Origin: RYN-133 sp036497285
GTDB lineage: Bacteria; Actinomycetota; Actinomycetes; Mycobacteriales; Jatrophihabitantaceae
Direction: 5' to 3'
Length of the DNA stretch: 11,435 nt
Assembly: GCA_036497285.1 (NCBI GenBank)
Contig: DASXJR010000110.1
Coordinates: 1-11,435, forward strand
Shown here: positions 1 through 7,658 of the stretch, piece by piece
Position numbering within the stretch: position 1 is the first letter of the stretch
Layout of the letters: every line of letters begins with the position of its first letter
Made by a program: the position numbers and the translations under genes
The notes under the pieces: generated by a model
Database searches by the model: none
Told to the model about the DNA's origin: nothing
The model's input: only the letters and a program-made list of their open reading frames with translations

Positions 1-409
1 CGGGCACGGCTACCCCATCCCCGCCGACATCGCCAAGACGTGGCTCGACCCCGAAGCCCGCGCCATCCTCGTCCTGCTCTCCAAAACGAAGGGCATCGAG
101 GCCTACTCCTCCACCCAACGGCTGTTCACCGAACACCAACGCCTGGCCATGGCAGCCCGCGACCGCGGCTGCTCCTACTGCGGCTGTGATTCACCGCCGA
201 CCCGGGCCCAGGCACACCACGTCACCGACTACCACAAGACCAAACGCACCCGCGTCGACGACGGAGCACTGGCCTGCACCGGCAACCACGCAACCGTCGA
301 AGCCATGGGCTGGACCTCGACCATGATCAACGGGCAGCCCTACTGGATGCCGCCAAATTGGATCGACCCGAACCAAGTCCCACGCCGCAACAAACTCCAC
401 GACCACTGA
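1..409 (+). CDS. DUF222/13E12-type HNH endonuclease, C-terminal fragment
   Basis: The open frame enters from the left edge (first full codon at position 2) and stops at 407-409, leaving about 135 C-terminal residues. It carries a zinc-ribbon-like Cys-x2-Cys (CSYC), then AHHVTDYH and a closing ACTGNH, laid out like the C-terminal HNH nuclease domain of the actinobacterial 13E12/DUF222 family (usual form: GC..P..C.AHHI....G..D..NL..LC..HH). Family knowledge says these are metal-dependent nucleases, common in many copies and often linked to mobile DNA; the cellular role of most is unknown. The late motif departs from the usual: the expected Asn of DNL is Asp (VDDGAL) and the last HH is NH, so activity is uncertain. 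The fragment has at least six lysines, unlike its lysine-poor neighbours, and is A/C-rich on this strand, which may mean separate ancestry. It converges on the SUFU gene across 170 bp in which no gene is recognised. The N-terminal DUF222 part lies outside the window. Confidence 0.85.
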   Translation, partial: GHGYPIPADIAKTWLDPEARAILVLLSKTKGIEAYSSTQRLFTEHQRLAMAARDRGCSYCGCDSPPTRAQAHHVTDYHKTKRTRVDDGALACTGNHATVEAMGWTSTMINGQPYWMPPNWIDPNQVPRRNKLHDH

Positions 410-579
410 GGTTGCCGGGCACCGCGGGCGACACGGTCTCGCACTCGCCGCTCGCCGCGAAGCGCGATGCCAGAACAACACGCAGCACTGACACGATCGC
501 GTTCGCGAACACCCGCCGCCTCCGCGGTCATGTGCCCCGCCACCGGCGCAACGATCTCAACCGCGGACCCATCGCCGGA

Positions 580-1158
580 TCACGCAAGATCGACCGCACG
601 CCGCCCAAGATCAAGAAGATCAGTACCGTGCTCCTGCCAACGGGCCTGCAACGCTTCGCTGCCATGCACCCGGCACCAAGCAAGCTCGGTCGACGTCGCC
701 GGGACGAGTTGGAGAACCGACACCGGTCCGGGCGACGAATCGATCGCAGCGACAGGCGATTCGCGCACCAACGCGCCCGTACAAGCCGAACCGGTAGCCA
801 GCGGTTGGCTCAGGTCGACGGTCATCCCGACCCGGTACACCACACCCTCCACCGCCGGCGCGGCCGCCAACACGGCAAGGTGCCGCCACACGTCCGAGTA
901 CTCGTCCCGCTCGTCGCGCACGTGCAGCATCAGCTCAGCGAACGGGCCGTCCGCCGTCACGACGGGAGCGTCGGCCCCCGACATCGGACGTCGCGACATG
1001 CCCAGAGACACATACGCACGCTCACCCGGGATCGGCTCGAACCGCTGCACCTCGATCGGATCCACCCCGACGAACGAAACCGACGCGCGGAGGGGACGCT
1101 GCGCGAAGTGCGCCTCGAGCGCGGCGCCCACAGCGTCGAGCGGCGCAGGCAGGTCCAT
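580..1158 (-). CDS. Suppressor-of-fused (SUFU) domain protein
   Basis: A 192-residue cytoplasmic protein with no signal peptide, membrane segment or lysine. It matches the bacterial SUFU domain along its length: an N-terminal amphipathic helix (MDLPAPLDAVGAALEAHF), then YVSLGMSRRPM, DGPFAELMLHVRDE (about residues 70-83), W..LAVLAAAPAVEGVVYRVGMTVDL (90-115), TGALV, and the C-terminal VLQLVPATSTELAWCR and DLLDLGRRAVDL. The ATG at 1158 is the first possible start, because the frame upstream has no start codon before an in-frame TAG; its ribosome site is weak. The gene begins 30 bp after the WXG100 gene on the same strand, so the two are probably co-transcribed. Bacterial SUFU proteins have been proposed from comparative genomics to act as immunity proteins in polymorphic-toxin systems. 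That role here is an inference from the neighbouring type VII-type genes, as no toxin is visible. It could equally be a housekeeping SUFU protein of unknown function. Confidence 0.85.
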   Translation of the reverse strand: MDLPAPLDAVGAALEAHFAQRPLRASVSFVGVDPIEVQRFEPIPGERAYVSLGMSRRPMSGADAPVVTADGPFAELMLHVRDERDEYSDVWRHLAVLAAAPAVEGVVYRVGMTVDLSQPLATGSACTGALVRESPVAAIDSSPGPVSVLQLVPATSTELAWCRVHGSEALQARWQEHGTDLLDLGRRAVDLA

Positions 1159-1188
1159 GGCGCATCACGCTAGTCAACCGCTGGTCCG

Positions 1189-1479
1189 TCAGCGGAACGA
1201 CGCGGTGACCTGCGCCTCGACGTCGGCGTACGCCACCCCGGCGCGGGCGAGCAACTGCCCGATCCCGTCGAGCGCCTCGGACATCCCGCGCGCATGCGCA
1301 TCGAACTGGTCGTAGAGCGCGGCGAACTGGGCCGACGCCGAGCCGGCCCAGTCGGAGCCGAACAGTGGGCTGAGCTGTGCGCGCAGGTGCTGGTGCTGGG
1401 CGCGCACGTCACCCGAGACACGGCCGACTGTGGCGCCCATCGACTCGAGTTGGTCGGGGGTTACACGGAATGCAGACAT
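1189..1479 (-). CDS. WXG100 (ESAT-6/CFP-10-like) type VII secretion substrate
   Basis: A 96-residue protein, the standard WXG100 length of about 100. It has the helix-turn-helix hairpin pattern with the turn motif at W44-A-G46 (SDWAGSAS), heptad-like small and hydrophobic residues on both arms, and a C-terminal Y84xxxE88 (YADVE) that fits the YxxxD/E type VII export signal. There is no Sec signal peptide, as expected. The open frame extends upstream to 1728, but the ATG at 1479 is chosen because an AAGGG ribosome site (1487-1491) lies 7 nt before it and the protein then begins MSAFRVTPDQ, as in related WXG100 proteins. It is divergent from the FtsK/SpoIIIE ATPase gene and 30 bp upstream of the SUFU gene. 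Only one WXG100 gene is present, so it probably forms a homodimer, as single-gene WXG100 proteins do. It contains no lysine. The likely partner for export is the neighbouring ATPase. Confidence 0.9.
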   Translation of the reverse strand: MSAFRVTPDQLESMGATVGRVSGDVRAQHQHLRAQLSPLFGSDWAGSASAQFAALYDQFDAHARGMSEALDGIGQLLARAGVAYADVEAQVTASFR

Positions 1480-1649
1480 GGACTTTCCCTTCGCATCGAC
1501 ATCAGGTGCGGCGAAGCTAACCCCGGCGACAGACGCCGAGAACCGGCGCAGGAGGTCGCTGTGGACAACGTCGCCGAGCGCGGTAGCAGCTTCCACAGGC
1601 GGCAGCGGTTCGCGAATCTTGTCGGAGCCCGCTCGCAGACTTGCCCGCC
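1480..1649. promoter_or_regulatory. Divergent promoter region between WXG100 and the FtsK-type ATPase
   Basis: These 170 bp separate two divergent genes and must hold the start signals for both. For the minus strand, TAGCTT (complement of 1514-1519) fits a TAnnnT -10 element, with a poor -35 candidate TTCTCG 17 bp upstream (complement of 1537-1542). For the plus strand, GAATCT (1614-1619) is a weak -10 candidate, 17 bp after TTCCAC (1591-1596). Between them lies a perfect DnaA-box sequence. The region itself is certain from gene layout; the individual hexamers are weak matches found by eye. Confidence 0.4.
1560..1568 (-). promoter_or_regulatory. DnaA-box-like site TTGTCCACA
   Basis: The minus strand reads TTGTCCACA, identical to the actinobacterial DnaA-box consensus (TTGTCCACA in Streptomyces; TT(G/C)TCCACA in mycobacteria). 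It lies in the middle of the divergent promoter region of the type VII-like genes, within the 12-mer GCTGTGGACAAC (1558-1569) that recurs at 11238-11249. Binding by DnaA is inferred from sequence alone. A single box does not make an origin; it could regulate transcription or titrate DnaA. Confidence 0.45.
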
Positions 1650-4600
1650 ATGCGAACCGATCTGACGGTGCACTGCTCGCGTGGCGACACGATCGACGTC
1701 GCCGTCGAAGCACCCGCGGGAACGACATGGGCGCAGGTGAGTGATGCGTTCACCGACGCCGTTCCCGGCGCACGTCCGCGCTGGTGCGGGCGACGCACAC
1801 TCGACCCGCACCTGGTGCTGGGCCGGCCCCCGCTCGTCCACGGTGCGATGCTCGGCGAAGTCCCGTCCGCCCGTCCGGCGCCTGCCCGAGCCCGGCTCGA
1901 GGTCGTCGGCGGACCGGCAGCCGGCACCAGCCTCGCACTGACCGCGCCTGCCGCCACGATCGGCCGTGCTCTGCCGTGTGAGCTCGTTCTGGACGATGCA
2001 CGCGTCTCGCGCCGCCACGCGGTGGTGACCGCCACCCGCGCCGGCATCACCGTGCGCGATCTGCGCTCGACGCACGGCACCTGGGTCGACGGAGGCCGCG
2101 TCGAGGTCGCGAACCTGTCGGTAGACAGCGCGGTGCGGGTGGGCGACAGCTACCTCGCGCTGCCGAGCACACCCGGTGCGCCGCTGGTCGTCACAGCCGA
2201 CAACTCAGGGCACCTGACGATCTCTGCGCGCGCCACCCTCGCGCTCGCACCGGCGGCACCGAAACCGATCCAGCTCCCGCCCGCGCCGACCATCACCGAG
2301 CCCACGCGCTCGCCCGTCCTCGCCGCCGTGTTGCCCGCCCTGCTCGGTGTCGGGCTCGCCCTCGTGGTCGGGTCATGGGAGTTTCTCGCGTTCGCGCTGC
2401 TCGCTCCCGTCACGGCGCTCGGCACCTGGCTCGGCGAGAAGCGCCGCACACGACGCCGGTTCCGGCACCAGACTGCGGCGCACCAGAGAGCCATCGCGGC
2501 GACCGAGGCCGAAATAGCGACCGGACTGGCCTTAGAGGCGACGCAGCGGCGGTCGGCCTGGCCTGGGCCACCGACGGTTCTGCGGATCGCGGCCACACCG
2601 ACCGACCGGCTCTGGGCGACCGACGACGCGCTGCGACTACGGATCGGGCTGGGCACCGCGCAGTCTCGGCTGCGGGTGGAGCGCGACGGCGACCGCGCAG
2701 TTGCGGGTTCGCTGTCCGACGTCCCGATCACCGTCGACCTCGCAGCCGGTTGGCTCGGGATCGCCGGCCCGCGGCACGAGCGCGTCGGGCTGGCCCGCTG
2801 GCTCGTCGGCCAGCTCGTCGTGCGCGGCTCGCCTCTCGAACTGCACGTGCGCCTGGACGTCGACGAGCCGGACGCGTGGCGCTGGGCGCGATGGTTGCCG
2901 CACCTGGATGCCGATACGCGAGCTGGGGTCGTTTTGATCGCGGACGCCGACCGCGCTCCCGTCAACGCCCCGGACGAGACGTGCGCCATCGTCCTCGGCT
3001 CCGGGCTCGGGGACCTGCCATCGCGGTGCGTCCAACGCATCGAGCTGATCGGCGGGCGCGCGTACCTGCGCGGCGATGCCGTGCAGGAGTCCATTCCCGA
3101 TGCCGTCACCGCGCGCTGGGCCGAACAACTTGCTCGCGCGCTCGCACCACTGCGGCCGGCGGCCGTCGCGACAGCTCAGGGTATGCCGCAACGCGGCCGG
3201 CTGCTCGACCTGGTCGGCGGCAAGCCGAGCGCGCAGACCGTCCGGGCCCGATGGTCGGCGAGCGCCGGCGCGGCCACGACGGTGCTCGGCGTCGGCACCA
3301 ACGGACCGCTCGCCATCGACCTCGACCGTGACGGGCCGCACGCGCTCGTCGCCGGCAGCACCGGCTCGGGCAAGTCGCGATTGCTGCAGTGCCTCGTCGC
3401 GGGACTTGCGTTGGCCCATCCGCCCGCAGAGCTGTCGTTACTGCTTGTCGACTACAAGGGTGGGGCCGCGTTCGCCGAATGCGCGCAGTTGCCGCACACC
3501 GTCGGCCTGGTCACCGACCTCGACGAGCACCTCACGGCGCGGGTGCTCACGGCGCTCGAGAGCGAGGTACGGCGGCGGGAGCGACTGCTCGCCGCCGCGG
3601 GCGTGCCCGATCTGCTGGCCTATCGGAACCAGACGGGCGCGAATCCTCTTGCCCGGCTGGTGATCGTCGTCGACGAGTTCGCCGCGCTGGCCGAAGAGCT
3701 CGGCGGGTTCGTGCCGGGCCTGGTCGGTATCGCGCGGCGAGGCCGCTCGCTCGGGCTGCACCTGGTGCTCGCCACCCAGCGTCCGGCCGGTGTCGTCTCT
3801 CCGGAGATCAGGGCCAACACCGCGTTGCGGATCTGTTTGCGGGTCACCACCGCGGCCGAGTCATCCGACGTCGTGGACCTACCCGTCGCCGCGGCGATCG
3901 ACCCGGCGTTGCCCGGCCGTGGCTTCGCGCGGCTGGGCAGCGGCGTGCACGAGTTCCAGACCGCTGACGTCGCCGAGCGCGACGTCGGGACGGGCGGACG
4001 AATCCGGGTCAGCGTGCTCGACCCGTGGCGGCGCCTACCCGGCGGGCCGGAGCCGGCGGGCGACAGCGATCTGATGCAAATCGTGTCGGCAGCCCGGGCA
4101 GCGGCAGCCCTGTCGCCTGCATCGCTAGCCCCACATCGGCCGTGGCTGCCGCCGTTGCCCGCAACCCTGCGCTTCGACCGGATAGCACGCGTCGCGGCGC
4201 AGGTGCCGATCGGTCTGGTCGACCTGCCCGCTGAGCAGCGCCAGCCGGCGTTGACGATCGATCCCACCCGCGGCGGCATCGTCGTGATCGCCGGGCGACC
4301 CCGATCCGGGCGCTCGTGCGCACTGCGCACGATCGCGCTCGCGGTAGCGACTCGGCACTCCGTCCACGAACTCGAGATCCACGCCCTCGATGCGACCGGC
4401 GGAGGTCTGGGTGAACTGCGCGCCGTGCCGCACGTCGGCACCGTGGCGACGGTCGCCGACGGTTTCGACCTCGCCGCCCGCCTGGTCGAGCGGCTCACGA
4501 CGCGCGACGCCCGGACGCTGCTGCTCGTCGACGGCTGGGATCAGCTGGTCGCGGCGGCCGAAGACCACGATGCCGGCCGGACGATCGAACGGCTGCTGAC

Positions 4601-5456
4601 TCTCGCCCAGCGGGCGGCACCGCCGATCACGACCGTTGTCACCGGGGGCCGAGCGGCGCTGTCGCCACGTCTGACCGCGCTGGCTACGACGCGGTTCGTG
4701 CTCGGGTTGGCAGATCCCGGCGAGTACGCGGTGGCCGGCATCCCTGCCGCGGCGATCCCGCATGATCCGCCGCCCGGGCGCGGGATCCGCATCGGCGACC
4801 ATGCCGAGGTTCAGTTCGCGCTGGCACCCGATCCGCCCACCGGCTCCCGGGGCGTCGCGTTGCAGCTGCGCCCACTTCCCGCTCGGGTGGAGCGATCGTT
4901 TCTGCCGGCCGAACCCGGGCGGATCACGCTCGGGGTCTGCAGCGACGAGGTGGTGCCGGTGCGCGTCGACCCTCGCAGCGTGCGGATGTTGGTGCTCGGT
5001 CCGGCCCGCTCCGGACGCAGCACGCTGCTGCGGACAGTCCTGTCACAGGCTTCGATTGCGACCACCGCCGTGGTCGCGCCGCCGCGCTCGCCGCTCGCCG
5101 CCGAACCGGCCCTGCCTGACGCCGGACTGCTGCTGGTCGATGACGCCGACCTGCTGGCGGACACGAGCACCGGCGACGCGATCGACGCCTGGCTCGCTGC
5201 CGAGATCCCCGGCCGCGCGATCATCGCCACCGCGCGGGCCGATGCCGTCGCCACGTCCTACCGCGGCCTGCTGGCACGACTGCGAGGCGCGCGGGGCGGC
5301 ATCCTGTTGCATCCCGGACCGGCCGACGGCGATCTGTTCGGTGTCACGGTGCCGCGCCGACGCGCACCGCAACCACCCGGCCGCGGCGTTCTCGTCCCCG
5401 ACCCGGCGTGGGGGCTGGGCGCCGAGCCGGTCCCGATCCAGGTGGCGTTGCCGTGA
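1650..5456 (+). CDS. EssC/EccC-like type VII secretion ATPase: FHA domain, two membrane segments, three FtsK/SpoIIIE modules
   Basis: A 1268-residue motor-type membrane protein. Residues 1-75 look like a ubiquitin-like beta-grasp (LTVHC..GDTIDVAVEAPAGTTWAQV, then LGRPPLVHGAML). An FHA domain spans about 82-172 with IGR (104-106), VSRRH (119-123) and STHGTWVDG (140-148). Two membrane segments follow at about 223-242 and 244-260, then an Arg-rich cytoplasmic stretch. ATPase 1 has a perfect Walker A GSTGSGKS (569-576), Walker B VIVVDEF (671-677) and ATQRP (708-712). ATPase 2 has GRPRSGRS (882-889) and LLLVDGWD (957-964). ATPase 3 has GPARSGRS (1117-1124) and LLLVDDAD (1160-1167). In both later modules the P-loop Lys is Arg. 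In type VII motors the first ATPase is the catalytically important one and the later ones read the substrate signal. Substrate recognition of the divergent WXG100 protein is inferred. The ATG at 1650 is preferred over an in-frame TTG at 1641; neither has a well-placed ribosome site. Length is somewhat below typical EssC or fused EccC. Only five lysines occur in the whole protein. Confidence 0.9.
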   Translation: MRTDLTVHCSRGDTIDVAVEAPAGTTWAQVSDAFTDAVPGARPRWCGRRTLDPHLVLGRPPLVHGAMLGEVPSARPAPARARLEVVGGPAAGTSLALTAPAATIGRALPCELVLDDARVSRRHAVVTATRAGITVRDLRSTHGTWVDGGRVEVANLSVDSAVRVGDSYLALPSTPGAPLVVTADNSGHLTISARATLALAPAAPKPIQLPPAPTITEPTRSPVLAAVLPALLGVGLALVVGSWEFLAFALLAPVTALGTWLGEKRRTRRRFRHQTAAHQRAIAATEAEIATGLALEATQRRSAWPGPPTVLRIAATPTDRLWATDDALRLRIGLGTAQSRLRVERDGDRAVAGSLSDVPITVDLAAGWLGIAGPRHERVGLARWLVGQLVVRGSPLELHVRLDVDEPDAWRWARWLPHLDADTRAGVVLIADADRAPVNAPDETCAIVLGSGLGDLPSRCVQRIELIGGRAYLRGDAVQESIPDAVTARWAEQLARALAPLRPAAVATAQGMPQRGRLLDLVGGKPSAQTVRARWSASAGAATTVLGVGTNGPLAIDLDRDGPHALVAGSTGSGKSRLLQCLVAGLALAHPPAELSLLLVDYKGGAAFAECAQLPHTVGLVTDLDEHLTARVLTALESEVRRRERLLAAAGVPDLLAYRNQTGANPLARLVIVVDEFAALAEELGGFVPGLVGIARRGRSLGLHLVLATQRPAGVVSPEIRANTALRICLRVTTAAESSDVVDLPVAAAIDPALPGRGFARLGSGVHEFQTADVAERDVGTGGRIRVSVLDPWRRLPGGPEPAGDSDLMQIVSAARAAAALSPASLAPHRPWLPPLPATLRFDRIARVAAQVPIGLVDLPAEQRQPALTIDPTRGGIVVIAGRPRSGRSCALRTIALAVATRHSVHELEIHALDATGGGLGELRAVPHVGTVATVADGFDLAARLVERLTTRDARTLLLVDGWDQLVAAAEDHDAGRTIERLLTLAQRAAPPITTVVTGGRAALSPRLTALATTRFVLGLADPGEYAVAGIPAAAIPHDPPPGRGIRIGDHAEVQFALAPDPPTGSRGVALQLRPLPARVERSFLPAEPGRITLGVCSDEVVPVRVDPRSVRMLVLGPARSGRSTLLRTVLSQASIATTAVVAPPRSPLAAEPALPDAGLLLVDDADLLADTSTGDAIDAWLAAEIPGRAIIATARADAVATSYRGLLARLRGARGGILLHPGPADGDLFGVTVPRRRAPQPPGRGVLVPDPAWGLGAEPVPIQVALP

Positions 5457-5464
5457 CCGGCGGG

Positions 5465-5467
<3 letters not shown>
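5454..5467. repeat. Short inverted repeat spanning two convergent stop codons
   Basis: TGACC (5454-5458) and GGTCA (5463-5467) form a perfect 5-bp stem around the 4-base loop GGCG. The arms contain the TGA of the ATPase gene and, on the other strand, the TGA of pruA. There is no T-tract on either side, so it is at most a weak bidirectional terminator. A chance match is also possible. Confidence 0.3.
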
Positions 5468-7111
<1,644 letters not shown>

Positions 7112-7144
7112 GCCCCGATGGTGCCACGAGCCGGAACCGCCGGG

Positions 7145-7639
7145 TTACAGCGCCGCAAGCAGGTCCGCGATCTCCTGGCTCGCGTACCAGGACAGGTCGA
7201 ATCCTTCCGCGTCATCGACGCGCTCCTGGGCGCTCTCATCGCCGAGATCGGCCGCCGTGATCGCCTGCGCCGCCGCGGTGACGGCCCCGCCGGCCTCGGC
7301 GTCGTCGACGTGCACCGAGGCGACCGCAGCCAGCGGCAGCACCTCGCCCAGCCGCACCACGCCCCGATCGAGGTCGTCACGGATCTCCACGGCCGCATCC
7401 GGCGCATCGATCGCGATCACGACCCGCCGACGGGCGGCTTCGGCATTGGCGTCGAGCAGCCGCAGCGAGGCACGCGCGGCCTCGAGCAGCGCTGCGTACT
7501 CCAGCTCCTCGATGTCGTCGTCGACGTACCACTCCCGCAGCGCCGGGGTGACCGCGAAGGCAGTCTGCCCAGGGGCCAGCTCCCGGGCGTCCAGCAACTG
7601 GCGCAGCACCGTCGAGGTGGCCGGCAGGTAGACCCTCAT
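7145..7639 (-). CDS. DUF6912 family protein
   Basis: A 164-residue, acidic, soluble protein of unknown function with no lysine. It begins MRVYLPATSTVLRQLL and carries AFAVTPALREWY (27-38), EELEYAALLEAARASLRLL (44-62), RRVVIAIDAP (71-80) and the C-terminal LSWYASQEIADLLAAL (149-164). This pattern matches actinobacterial proteins labelled DUF6912. There is no signal peptide, membrane segment or recognisable catalytic motif; the alternating RRVVIAIDAP and VRLGEVLPLAAVASVHVDD strands suggest a small alpha/beta fold. The ATG at 7639 lies 19 bp after the acyltransferase-like gene, and the gene ends 33 bp before pruA, so it sits inside a likely operon. Family assignment is from memory of conserved motifs; no function is proposed. 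Confidence 0.75.
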   Translation of the reverse strand: MRVYLPATSTVLRQLLDARELAPGQTAFAVTPALREWYVDDDIEELEYAALLEAARASLRLLDANAEAARRRVVIAIDAPDAAVEIRDDLDRGVVRLGEVLPLAAVASVHVDDAEAGGAVTAAAQAITAADLGDESAQERVDDAEGFDLSWYASQEIADLLAAL

Positions 7640-7658
7640 TGCGCCACCCGCGTGAGCG

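Noticed and set aside
501..510. Perfect palindrome GTTCGCGAAC in the gap between the HNH and SUFU genes
   Set aside because: It is only 10 bp, lies between convergent 3' ends where no operator is expected, and such CG-rich palindromes are common in this base composition.
1558..1569. A replication origin at the DnaA-box sites
   Set aside because: There is one box per region, no AT-rich unwinding stretch, and no dnaA, dnaN, rpmH or parAB genes nearby.
1480..1728. Upstream extension of the WXG100 frame to a start at 1728
   Set aside because: It would add 83 Arg/Ser-rich residues unlike any WXG100 N-terminus and would overlap the ATPase gene start, whereas the ATG at 1479 has a good ribosome site.
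7135..7146. Small inverted repeat AACC-GCCG-GGTT at the end of the DUF6912 gene
   Set aside because: A 4-bp stem with no T-tract is too weak to call a terminator and would separate genes that otherwise look like one operon.
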